From Aneurinibacillus terranovensis DSM 18919 (GTDB lineage Bacteria; Bacillota; Bacilli; Aneurinibacillales; Aneurinibacillaceae), in NCBI RefSeq assembly GCF_000430625.1, contig NZ_AUMJ01000061.1, positions 1 through 34,237 of the forward strand: a stretch of DNA of 34,237 bases, given 5' to 3'. The translations under genes were made by a program, and so were the position numbers. How positions within the stretch are numbered: the first letter of the stretch is position 1; each line of letters starts with the position of its first letter. The notes beneath the pieces were generated by a model that was not told the DNA's origin, did not search any database, and saw nothing but the letters and a program-made list of their open reading frames with translations. Below, piece by piece: positions 9,381-17,614 of this stretch.

Positions 9381-10393
9381 TATAAATTAATGTTTTCTCT
9401 TTGCCGAAACTGTTCTCTTTGAGATTCAGGCCGGCGAGTCGAATGATTTGCTGCCCATGCTCATATCCCTGCAGATCGCCAACTTCCGCCAGAAAACAGG
9501 CCAATGTAACAATTCCTACTCCGGGCACAGTCAGCATCTCGACAGTTCCTGAAATCTGCTCCAGAAGGTGCTCAACCTACTTCATGATGTCGTCAAGTTG
9601 GCGCATACACAGCTCGTACTGTTCCACAAGGCTTTGAGTTCCATTCTGGCTGCTGCAAGGCTTCTTTAAGCCCAATGGAGGTAGCTGCAGCGGCAACCAG
9701 TTTCTCGGCTCTTTTCAGGCCTACGCCTCGTTTCACTTCCGTTTTCCATCGCTTGAGAATCTCGTTGGCGCCTAACGAGACGATCTCATCCGGCGTTGGA
9801 AACCCATGAAGCGTGATGAGCGAAGCTTTTCCTTCCCAATCCTTAAACACTTGCGTGTATTCCGAAAAGAAGCGGTCCAGCCAGTTTTGGATACATCTTT
9901 GAACCTGGCCCAAGTTCACCATCACCTTCTCCCGAAGGTTCATTAAAATCCGTAAATCGGCATAAACGCTTTTCGGGAATTTCGGTTCGGTGTACTTCCC
10001 ATTCCGGATTAAATCCGCAATGACTCTGGCATCTTTGTAGTCGTTTTTGGTGGGCGAGTTATCCTCCAGCTCTTTGCTCTTGTTGACGTGATGCGGATTC
10101 ACCACAACCACTTGGATGCCTTCGTTTTGCAAAAATTCCGCCAATGGAAACCAGTAGTGTCCGGTCAGTTCAATGCCAAACACAATGATTGTCTTGGCAT
10201 GAATCCGTTGCAATTCCTTCATCCACATGACCAGTTTGGTCAGTCCCCGTCCTGTCACAAGGTTGGGACTATTTTACGCTTACACTGCACGGGCGACATG
10301 TGTTTGTTTGGCGATATCCGCCCCCACTACAAGCGTGGATTCGGTAATTTTTTGAACCCGTTGATTTTGCTTCTGTTTGTGCTTATACTTCAT
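9381..10393 (-). pseudogene. IS110-family transposase remnant
   Basis: The ATG at 10393 opens MKYKHKQKQNQRVQKITEST and VVGADIAKQTHVARAV, then hits a stop where the sister copy continues DFRGIELGK; about 20 residues are lost and replaced by unrelated bases. The frame resumes as LTKLVMWMKELQRIHAKT and FGIELTGHYW and runs to about 9650, where a frameshift occurs. A recognisable RLAGLNLKENSFG near 9420 then runs straight into the element end. The C-terminal serine-bearing domain is missing, so it is inactive. Confidence 0.85.
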
Positions 10394-10503
10394 CTTGAGC
10401 GTCCTCCTCTTAATAAGGGCAGTGAATGTCGTGCATTCGAGACCCAGCATACAGGAGGCGCTCTTTTTTGTTCAAACCTCAAATTAATTCATTTCAGGAA
10501 TTG
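9381..10503 (-). mobile_element. IS110-family insertion sequence, copy 3 (internally deleted, about 1.1 kb)
   Basis: Shares both ends with the element at 1575-3383 (right end TATAGTGGGAG, left end GGAGC-ATTCCTG-AATGAA on the minus strand) and is bounded by CTCC at 9376-9379 and 10504-10507. It lacks the end of the transposase and most of the roughly 400-base 3' region, so it is about 0.7 kb shorter. It lies between ugpA and ugpE in the Shine-Dalgarno of ugpE. Both sister copies point in the operon direction. Confidence 0.75.
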
Positions 10504-10516
10504 CTCCTTCCTCTTT

Positions 10517-11395
10517 TTAGTAATGAACCCATCGTTTAGAAGCTAAGAATTGAACCGTTGATAATAACGCTGTGATGAGTACTAATAGCGTCGAGACCGC
10601 TGTAGCTTGTCCCATGTTAAATTGTTCAAACGCCAGTTGATAGTACATGTAAAGCAATGTTCTCGTACTTCCTGCAGGCCCGCCTTGTGTCAATACTTGA
10701 ATTTGATCATATGCTTGTAAAGCATCAATTGTAGTTACAATTATTAAAAAGAATGTAGTGGGAGAAATCATCGGCAGCGTTACATAGCGAAATCTTCTCC
10801 ATTTTGGAGCTCCATCAATGGATGCTGACTCATATAGATCCGCAGGTACACGCTGTAACGCTTCTAAATAGAAGATCATTACCCATCCAATGCCCTTCCA
10901 CACAGTAACGATAATTACGGCTGGCATCGCCCACGAAGAGCTTCCAAGCCAATCTATTTTGTGGATGCCAAGTGCAGAAAGGAAAGAGTTTAGAAGTCCT
11001 ACATCCGGTTGAAAAATCCAAGACCAAACAATGGAAACCGCAACCATTGGTGTGACCCATGGCGAAAAAATAATTGCCTTGTAAATAGTGCTTCCGGCTA
11101 TCTTTTTATTTAATGCCAGCGCGAGGGTAAGACCAATAATCATCGTTGGCAATACGGTAAACACCACGAATGATAGAGTATTTATAATCACCTTGTAAAA
11201 CTCTTTATCGGTTACTAGGCTGGTATAGTTCTCTAACCCAACGAAAGAAAACTTTGGACTTATATAATCCCAGTCTGTAAAACTAATAAATAGAGATACG
11301 ATCATTGGAATAAACCAAAATGCCAATAATAGTAAGAGAGCTGGCAACATAAATATTACCATTGTGGATATTTGTTTGTTTTTACCTTTATTCAT
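10517..11395 (-). CDS. ugpA: ABC transporter inner-membrane permease, UgpA-like
   Basis: MalF/UgpA-type permease, 292 residues from the ATG at 11395 (GGTGATGAG upstream; an ATG at 11401 or 11431 is also possible). About six hydrophobic helices, the first near residues 13-33. The EAA loop is near YLEALQRVPADLYESASIDG. It would form the channel with UgpE. It is the first transporter gene after the regulator and has three DeoR-type direct repeats just ahead of it. The stop is followed by AAAAAGAGGAAGGAG, the native ribosome site of ugpE, now split by an IS110 insertion. Confidence 0.85.
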   Translation of the reverse strand: MNKGKNKQISTMVIFMLPALLLLLAFWFIPMIVSLFISFTDWDYISPKFSFVGLENYTSLVTDKEFYKVIINTLSFVVFTVLPTMIIGLTLALALNKKIAGSTIYKAIIFSPWVTPMVAVSIVWSWIFQPDVGLLNSFLSALGIHKIDWLGSSSWAMPAVIIVTVWKGIGWVMIFYLEALQRVPADLYESASIDGAPKWRRFRYVTLPMISPTTFFLIIVTTIDALQAYDQIQVLTQGGPAGSTRTLLYMYYQLAFEQFNMGQATAVSTLLVLITALLSTVQFLASKRWVHY

Positions 11396-11399
11396 TCTC

Positions 11400-11451
11400 A
11401 TCACCACACAAAAATACAATTTATACCACAAATAATTTCTTTACACCACAA
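11400..11451 (-). promoter_or_regulatory. Three direct repeats at 20-base spacing upstream of ugpA (candidate DeoR-type operator)
   Basis: On the plus strand ATCACCACACAA (11400-11411), TTTATACCACAA (11420-11431) and TTTACACCACAA (11440-11451) repeat at exactly 20-base steps, about two helical turns, so the same face of the DNA is presented. The inner repeat touches the ugpA start. DeoR-family repressors often bind repeated sites, and such a gene lies just upstream. The most likely binder is that protein; no experiment supports this here. Confidence 0.5.
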
Positions 11452-11530
11452 TAATACACATTATTTGTAAATCAAATATGAACCGATCGTAAATATTTGT
11501 GTTTTAATTGTAAAAACCACACTTTTCCCC

Positions 11531-11564
11531 AAAAAAAGAGAGAGGAATCTCCTCTCAAAAAAAA
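11531..11564 (-). terminator. Intrinsic terminator after the DeoR-family gene
   Basis: Seven-base-pair stem GAGAGGA (11540-11546) and TCCTCTC (11550-11556) with a 3-base loop. A-runs flank it on the plus strand, so U-runs follow in either direction. It lies 10-40 bases past the regulator stop and separates regulator and transporter transcripts. Confidence 0.85.
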
Positions 11565-11572
11565 GAAAACCA

Positions 11573-12337
11573 CTATTTATTAATAATTTCAATTCCTTCT
11601 TTTGTATATTTTTGCAGAACTCTATCTGGCAGTTTTGAATCAGTTATAATTCGGTCAATCCGATCGAAGAAACAAACCCTTAAAAGAGAGGCCACGTCGA
11701 ATTTACTGCTGTCGGCTAATACTGTACAATTCCGTGAACTCTCCAGCATTTTCATTTTTACCTGAAATTCTCCAATCCCATAGTCTGTAAATCCTTCGGT
11801 TAATGAGATCCCGCTTATACTCATAAAAAATTGGTCAATATGGAAACCTTTAAAAAAATTCTCAGCCATATGCCCTACTATACATAGTTCCTCATTTCGG
11901 AGAATTCCTCCAGGCATAATAATGGTGAAATTGGGTTTTTCCGCAAGTTCATTTGCAATGATTAAAGAGTTTGTTAATATAGTAAGCTTTTCAAACTTCT
12001 CTTTTAACACTCTAGCAAATTCTGTATTTGTGGTACTGACATCTAATGCAATCGATTGTCCCTCCGTAACATACCGAGCTGCAATTTGGGCGATTTCTCT
12101 TTTTTCATCGATATTTTTAGCTTCACGTAGAGTGAAATTTACTTCGTTACTGTTGATCTCATCTAAAACTGCGCCGCCTCTGACTCTTCGCAAACGTCCT
12201 TCTCTTTCCAGATATTCCAAGTCTCTCCTTACCGTTTCATTTGAGACATTGAACATTTTCGTTGCTAAGGATACTTTTATTGATTTATTTTTGTTTAGCA
12301 TTTCAATAATTTTTTCATGCCGATCGTGCGCTAACAA
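11573..12337 (-). CDS. DeoR-family transcriptional regulator
   Basis: About 254 residues from a TTG start at 12337 (LLAHDRHEKI), chosen because AGGTG lies eight bases ahead; a GTG at 12346 is inside that ribosome site. The N-terminal winged helix-turn-helix is VSLATKMFNVSNETVRRDLE followed by YLEREGRLRRVRGGAV. The C-terminal DeoRC sugar-phosphate-sensing domain has LDVSTTNTEFARVL and a late SSKFDVASLLRV segment. Family members usually repress until a phosphorylated sugar or polyol binds. Its position directly before ugpA and the repeats there suggest it controls the ugp-like operon. Confidence 0.88.
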   Translation of the reverse strand: MLAHDRHEKIIEMLNKNKSIKVSLATKMFNVSNETVRRDLEYLEREGRLRRVRGGAVLDEINSNEVNFTLREAKNIDEKREIAQIAARYVTEGQSIALDVSTTNTEFARVLKEKFEKLTILTNSLIIANELAEKPNFTIIMPGGILRNEELCIVGHMAENFFKGFHIDQFFMSISGISLTEGFTDYGIGEFQVKMKMLESSRNCTVLADSSKFDVASLLRVCFFDRIDRIITDSKLPDRVLQKYTKEGIEIINK

Positions 12338-12427
12338 TATAAACACCTACTTTTTCCTTATATACTTCTTATTAATATCACATTTTCTCACATTTTCACA
12401 AGTTATTTTGAAAAATATCCCATGTGA

Positions 12428-12521
12428 GGTCAGACCCCCACTACTATATAGTAGCAATGCGTTAAAGCGGCGAGCGGCGGGGTCAGTCCCCTATTAAGTT
12501 AAAGCATTGGGAGTCTGACCC
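12428..12521. repeat. Nested palindromic intergenic element with GGTCAGAC/GTCTGACC ends
   Basis: Arms GGTCAGAC (12428-12435) and GTCTGACC (12513-12520) enclose CAATGC/GCATTG (12455-12460 and 12504-12509), a CTACTATATAGTAG palindrome (12441-12454) and an imperfect palindrome GGGGTCAGTCCCC (12479-12491). No gene fits. The form resembles small dispersed palindromic repeats. The gap from the regulator to the ISL3 remnant (12347-12633) shows nothing else. Confidence 0.5.
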
Positions 12522-12633
12522 CATAATCCAAACGAAATTCTCATTATCCTCGGCCTAAACAAACGTATGTTTAAATTTGCTTAAAGGCCTTTTATATAAG
12601 GCTTTCATTCATTTCAACGATATAAAAATTTGT

Positions 12634-13660
12634 TGGCTCTTCGCCGTTAGCGATACTATTTGCAAAAAATCGCCCTATCAATTTCCAGAAAACCTTTGAA
12701 AATCGGACAAGGAAATTGGTGATGCGAGTGATGCGTGGCTCCATGCTGTTGCCAATTCTTTTTTACGATTTTAGGGACAAATTCAATTTCCCCGCCAGCA
12801 GATACACCATAATTTTGTCCGAACGGTAGCCGCGAGCTTTTCGTTTTGCAGCTTGGAACAGACTATTAACGCCTTCAAGTAAGCCATTGGTAAGCTTAGA
12901 GCTAAACCATCGGATTACACCGTCATAGTGTTTTTGAAGTATTCTGTCCACTTCAATCATGGGTTCTAAACGACAACGTAGTCCCTGCTGAATCCAGTCT
13001 TTTAGTACCATCGGCTCAATCACGGCAGGATAGCGGTAGATCTATTGAAAGATTAAGCGCATTCGGTAGGCCTTGGCCGTATCTAAATCGCAGTCCTTGA
13101 GTTTGTCCATCATCTCTTGCTGCGCCGTGGTTAGGTTCTCTGGATTCTTCAGTCACATATAGCGCGTATTCTTGAGTTCAATGCTACTTTTACTCTCGGA
13201 CCGCCGTACCTCATCGACGGCTTCGTTGGCCGCCTGAATGACGTGGAACTTGTCAAACGTGATCGCCGCATTCGGGAAATGCTCCCCAGTACCTTTGATG
13301 AAGGCCGGCGACATATCCATGCATACTTCCGTTACTTGCGCCTTGCCTCCGTGCGCTTCTAGCTGTTTTCTGCATTCGTTCCAAGTACTGGAGTGTTTCC
13401 CTTTGGTCACGCACATGACGTTCTTCTGCTCAGGATCCATAAAGATCGTCACGTCTTTAGACAAAAGCATGATCAGCGCGTCAAAGTGAAGCGTAAAATA
13501 ATGCTTCGGTTTATTCAATGCCCATGGCACATGCACCCGCATGATTCGGTTGCATGAGTCGCAGTTCGTGCGCGGAAGCTCGGCATGGATGTAGCAGGGG
13601 GATTAAAAAAAGTTAAGATGCCGCCACTCCCGATCTTTATCTGCGATATCTTTCATGGGT
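12634..13660 (-). mobile_element. ISL3-family insertion sequence remnant
   Basis: The right terminus is visible as GGCTCTTCGC at 12634, typical of ISL3-family inverted repeats. Transposase pieces read, from N to [11 protein letters not shown], then CYIHAELPRTNCDSCNR (a cysteine pair), VHVPWALNKPKHYFTLHFDA, the catalytic-core part CMDMSPAFIKGTGEHFPNA with FDKFHVIQAANEAVDEVRR, and the C-terminal SKLTNGLLEGVNSLFQAAKR with KARGY. Several stops and frameshifts interrupt it (13544-13605, 13150, 13020-13080). The N-terminus is missing and runs into a P-type ATPase fragment, so the left end of the element is lost. Confidence 0.8.
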
Positions 13661-14200
13661 TGGTTTGAAGTGTATATTCTGGCAAATCTATCTACAAAAT
13701 CCTGGGTAGGAGCCTTTTTCTCCTGAGCTTCTTCAACCAAGTGATTAATGCGTGAAATTGTTGTCTCTTCCACTAATTTCGTAACTTTAACTTCTAACGA
13801 ACCACTTTCGTTCAAGGTTCCAGCATAAATTGAATCCCCAATACCTTTGTCAACTGGGATTTGATTCTCCTGTAATAGGAGCTTGATTAACACTGGATGA
13901 TCCTTCGATAATCTGTCCATCCAACGGGATTTTCTCACCGGCTTTGATGATAATCGTTTCTCCAACAGTATCTTCTACTGGCTTACGAACCAAGTCCCGG
14001 CCCACTTTAACCCAATGCCCCACTTTTAATCACATAATAAGCACTTCTTGCTGGTTTATATCCACTCATTAAAATAACCGCTGCGTATAATGCTGTTACG
14101 AGAATGGGGGAAAGGTTTATATAGGTACCAAGAAATCCAAGTGATGTTAGACTAAAAAGTGAACACAGAGAATATAGAGATTAAGGTACATCCTATCTCA
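13661..14200 (-). pseudogene. P1B-type metal-transporting ATPase fragment
   Basis: Minus-strand fragments in more than one frame match the middle of a CadA/ZosA-like cation pump. They include membrane segments around LTSLGFLGTYINLSPILVTA and [17 protein letters not shown], then [16 protein letters not shown], the actuator region [28 protein letters not shown], and [18 protein letters not shown] through [17 protein letters not shown]. About 60 residues are missing between KSG and WVKVGRD, and there is a frameshift in the TGES loop near 13860. The DKTGT phosphorylation site and the rest are gone, replaced by the ISL3 remnant. Confidence 0.85.
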
Positions 14201-14222
14201 AGGTATGTTAATAGAATGATTT

Positions 14223-14317
14223 ATTTTCAGTAGTGGCGGAAGAGGACGTAGCCCCGTTGTGAACCTAACCGAAGGGAAGGTGAACTAGAGGGGCCGACGG
14301 CAGCTTGCTCTGAAAAT
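14223..14317. repeat. Palindromic, RNA-like structured element
   Basis: ATTTTCAG (14223-14230) pairs with CTGAAAAT (14310-14317). Inside, GCCCC (14251-14255) pairs with GGGGC (14290-14294), and there are further short CCT/AGG complements. It is more GC-rich than its surroundings, has no open frame and lies between the ATPase fragment and an IS3 remnant. It may be a dispersed repeat or part of an element end. I do not recognise an RNA family. Confidence 0.4.
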
Positions 14318-14408
14318 CTATCCATCGTTTATAAATTTTTCCTAAGAATATAGAGGTAGGTGGCCTGTATAATAAAAAAATGATCTTAACGTCGAGGTGT
14401 GTCCAACA

Positions 14409-14936
14409 TGAAACAACAATACGATCGTGAATTTAAGATGAATACTGTCCAGTGGATTTTGGAGCAAGGAAAATCAGTACCTCAAGTGAAGAGCTAGGCA
14501 TATCGGAGAAAACGTTGTATGCATGGGTGAAGCAGTTTAAAAAGGATGCGAATCAAGCCTTTCCTGGAAGTGGCAACCTGAAGCCAGAGGATGCTGCAAT
14601 TCGCGAACTTCAAAAGTAAATAAAGGACCTACAGGAGAAAAATGCGATCTTAAAAAAGGCTATGCACATCTTCATCAAAGACCGGAAGTGATTTATTCCT
14701 TCATCCATGAACACCGCTTCGAATTCCGTGTCGGGAAGATGTGCCAGATATTTGAGGTTTCTAGAAGCGGTTATTACGCTTGGTTAAAGCGGCCTACCAG
14801 CTAGCGCCGGAAGTGGCGGGAAAAACTAGCTAAGCAAATCCAACACATCTTCCTGTAGTCCCGTCGTCTTTACGGAAGCCCAAAGATTACACAAATACTC
14901 CGTGCTGAGGGAATGGCGGATATCACCTATATCCTG
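14409..14936 (+). pseudogene. IS3-family transposase remnant (orfA plus start of orfB)
   Basis: orfA starts at ATG 14409 after GAGGTGTGTCCAAC: MKQQYDREFKMNTVQWILEQ, then a helix-turn-helix ([19 protein letters not shown]) and a leucine-rich coiled coil (IRELQK...[15 protein letters not shown]). A deletion before ELGIS and a nonsense codon (QK then TAA) break it. orfB follows: [49 protein letters not shown], with several stops. It then jumps to MADITYI, the start of the integrase core, showing a large internal deletion. It ends inside the 3' end of larB. The DDE core is lost. Confidence 0.8.
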
Positions 14937-15681
14937 ATGTAAATCCTTCCTGGATAGCCTGTTGGATCATAGACGCAGCCACAGCAGCACCAAATCCATT
15001 GTCAATGTTAACTACCGTGACACCCGCCGCACAAGAGGTGAGCATGGATAACAATGGGGTCAATCCAGAAAAATGCGCACCATAACCGACACTAGTGGGG
15101 ACAGCGATTACCGGACGACGTACTAACCCCCCCACGACGCTCGCTAACGCACCTTCCATTCCGGCAACAACAATGACGATACTGGCTGCCTGAATCCGCT
15201 CCCGCTGAGCAAGCAAGCGATCAATTCCCGCTACCCCAACATCATAGATACGATCAACTTTATTTCCCATCCACTCAGCTGTTTGGGCTGCTTCCTCGGC
15301 TACCGGTAGATCTGCGGTCCCCGCGGAAATAACAGCTACTGTACCAATAAAAGTTTTTTCTCTCCTGCCGATTGTGATTAAACGTGACATTGGATCGTAA
15401 ATGGCATCTGGAACATCCTGCCTAACAAGCTCCACCATTTTTTCATTGGCTTGCGTAACCATTGCCTTTCCATGCTTCTGATGAATTCGGGAAAAAATAA
15501 GCCTGACTTGCTCTGGTGTCTTTCCTCTTCCAAATATAACCTCCGGAAATCCCGTTCGAGCTTCCCGGGCATAATCGATTTTCACAAACCCCAAATCTTC
15601 AAAGCCGCGAATTTCTTGTTCCGCTTGTTCAACAGAGATCTCTCCGTTTTGAATACGATGTAATATCTCTCGTAAACTCAT
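14923..15681 (-). CDS. larB: LarB: NaAD carboxylase/hydrolase of nickel-pincer cofactor synthesis
   Basis: 252 residues. LarB carboxylates the pyridine ring of nicotinic acid adenine dinucleotide at C5 and hydrolyses the phosphoanhydride, giving pyridine-3,5-biscarboxylic acid mononucleotide. The PurE-like C-terminal half is clear: VAVISAGTADLPVAEEAA, VAGMEGALASVVGGLV, VIAVPTSVGYGAHFSG, TSCAAGVTVVNIDNGFGAA. The N-terminal part has DYAREARTGFPEVIFGRGKT, also typical. Start ATG 15681 after AAGAAGGGGACAAC. It is the last gene of the island, just past the sigma-54 activator. The final codons overlap bases matching the IS3 orfB motif ADITYI on the other strand, so the last few residues (about SGYR) may be altered by that insertion. 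The conserved core is complete. Confidence 0.93.
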   Translation of the reverse strand: MSLREILHRIQNGEISVEQAEQEIRGFEDLGFVKIDYAREARTGFPEVIFGRGKTPEQVRLIFSRIHQKHGKAMVTQANEKMVELVRQDVPDAIYDPMSRLITIGRREKTFIGTVAVISAGTADLPVAEEAAQTAEWMGNKVDRIYDVGVAGIDRLLAQRERIQAASIVIVVAGMEGALASVVGGLVRRPVIAVPTSVGYGAHFSGLTPLLSMLTSCAAGVTVVNIDNGFGAAVAASMIQQAIQEGFTSGYR

Positions 15682-15710
15682 GTTGTCCCCTTCTTTCCAG
15701 TTAAAAATAC

Positions 15711-17516
15711 TTACACTTCCCTTTTTCGCTCAATGCCGTACTTTCTCATTTTCTTAATGACGGTGGTGTGGGAAACTCCAAGAGCCTGTCCCACCTTGCG
15801 GATCGAACCGTAACGGGATAATGATTGAATGATCAAATCACGTTCCATTTCGTTAAAAGCGTTATAGCTCATATTTTCATCTGTCGTTTGAAGAACGGAA
15901 ATATCTTTTGCATATTCCGCCTTTTCCATTGGTAAAGAAGGATGATGATCGGGCTTTGTCAAGGAATCCTGCAAAGACATGACATCACCCGGAAGATGAT
16001 GCTGCTGGATGGTAGAATCCGGTATAGTAACGACCAAACGTTCAATCAGATTGGACAATTGCCGAACATTCCCCGGCCACGGATACTGTTGCAAAATTTG
16101 AATCACATGCGAGTGAATTATTTTTTTTGTCCCGTATTTTTGATTGTACCGATTTAAAAAATACTGAATCATGGCTGGAATGTCCTCATGCCTTTCACGT
16201 AAAGGCGGGATATGGATCGGAACCACATAAAGCCGGTAAAATAAATCCTCGCGGAACAATCCCTGCTGAATCCGCTCCTGCAAATTGCGGTGAGTAGCGG
16301 CAATAATTCGACAATTCACCTGAACAGGTTCGACTCCACCCACCCGGGTAATTTCCTGTTCTTGCAAAACGCGAAGGACTTTTACTTGAAGGGAAGGTGA
16401 CATTTCGCCAATTTCATCTAAAAAGATCACCCCACCCTCGGCCGCCTCGAATAATCCGACTTTTCCGGATTTTTTGGCGCCGGTAAAAGCACCTGATTCA
16501 TAACCGAACAATTCTGATTCAAGTAACTCCTCCGGAAGAGCTCCACAATTGATTTTCACGAAAGGGCCATGCGAACGGGCGCTATTTTTATAAATAAAAG
16601 AAGCAAGTACTTCTTTTCCGACTCCAGACTCCCCCAGTATTAAAACAGTAGAATCAAAACCGGCTACCCTTTCTGCCAAATCAAATACATTTAACATCTG
16701 CGGAGAGACCGCAATAATTTCCTCAGATTGAACTTGTTTGCGAAGCTTCGATAATTCTATTTGATACTGCTGACTACGGTTTTGTACTATATTCAATTCT
16801 TCCCGTAATCTAGCGAGTTCTGTCGTGTCCCGAATGGTAGAAACCGCGCCTTTGATCTTTCCTGATTCGTCAATAATGGGGACAGCGCTTACAATGTGCT
16901 CTTGACCTGTTGGATATCGTTGCAATCCAATTACTTCCCGTTTTTCCTGCAAAGCTTTCCAGGTTGTCGAGTTTTCCTTAAAAAATCCTTTACTAACCAA
17001 TTCAGTCAGATGCGATCCGACAAAAGTTTTTTTAGGTACGCCGGAAAAACGGCAGAGAGCTGGATTTACCATTGTGACATAACCCAGTGCATCCGTAATT
17101 AAGATTCCATCATAAGCATGTTCGATAATGGAATCAAGCTGGCGGCTTCGCTCTAGGGCTTCCTTATATATATTGTGAATTATCTCCTGCAAGTCGGCTA
17201 CATAAACAACACCGACAAATCTATTTTTTTTATCTACTACACCAACCAAATTGTATCCGACAGGCAGCTTTACTTCTTTTACCTGAGTATCTTCGCAAAA
17301 GAAGGGGACATGCTGAATCCAAACCCCATTTTCTGCTTCTGATGAACAAGACTGAGAACAAATACGAAAAACCCCTGCCCAGTATCCTTCATTGAGAACG
17401 GGTATTTCTTGAAGGGATAGTGATCTCATCTTCGCTGTAATTTGGTGTGCTTGATGCTGTAGTGTATTCAGTTCAATCGTAAAAGCAGGCTTTTGCACAA
17501 TATCCGAAAGAAGCAT
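15711..17516 (-). CDS. Sigma-54-dependent transcriptional activator with PAS domain
   Basis: 601 residues. The N-terminal 115 residues look like a sensory region with CBS-like strands (VGVVDKKNRFVGVVYVADLQ). A PAS domain follows at about 120-230 (DGILITDALGYVTMVNPALC). The AAA+ domain has Walker A GESGVGKE (295-302), the sigma-54-contacting GAFTGA loop (342-347) and Walker B VIFLDEIGE (about 363-371). A Fis/TyrR-type helix-turn-helix ends the chain (GQALGVSHTTVIKKMRKYGI). It must act on -24/-12 promoters, and two such promoters are found in this island; the palindromes upstream of one are its likely sites. It lies between larE and larB. The inducer is unknown, presumably a pathway substrate sensed by the PAS or N-terminal region. 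Confidence 0.93.
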   Translation of the reverse strand: MLLSDIVQKPAFTIELNTLQHQAHQITAKMRSLSLQEIPVLNEGYWAGVFRICSQSCSSEAENGVWIQHVPFFCEDTQVKEVKLPVGYNLVGVVDKKNRFVGVVYVADLQEIIHNIYKEALERSRQLDSIIEHAYDGILITDALGYVTMVNPALCRFSGVPKKTFVGSHLTELVSKGFFKENSTTWKALQEKREVIGLQRYPTGQEHIVSAVPIIDESGKIKGAVSTIRDTTELARLREELNIVQNRSQQYQIELSKLRKQVQSEEIIAVSPQMLNVFDLAERVAGFDSTVLILGESGVGKEVLASFIYKNSARSHGPFVKINCGALPEELLESELFGYESGAFTGAKKSGKVGLFEAAEGGVIFLDEIGEMSPSLQVKVLRVLQEQEITRVGGVEPVQVNCRIIAATHRNLQERIQQGLFREDLFYRLYVVPIHIPPLRERHEDIPAMIQYFLNRYNQKYGTKKIIHSHVIQILQQYPWPGNVRQLSNLIERLVVTIPDSTIQQHHLPGDVMSLQDSLTKPDHHPSLPMEKAEYAKDISVLQTTDENMSYNAFNEMERDLIIQSLSRYGSIRKVGQALGVSHTTVIKKMRKYGIERKREV

Positions 17517-17614
17517 CCGTTTCTCTCCCCACCCTTTACGAAAAATAAGCGGTTATGTTTAAAATGTTCTCATTCATATGTTTGCACTTGTAAACACAAC
17601 CGCCAGGAAAAACT

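Noticed and set aside
15378-15572. Second minus-strand frame within larB
   Set aside because: Shadow frame in another phase without a ribosome site.
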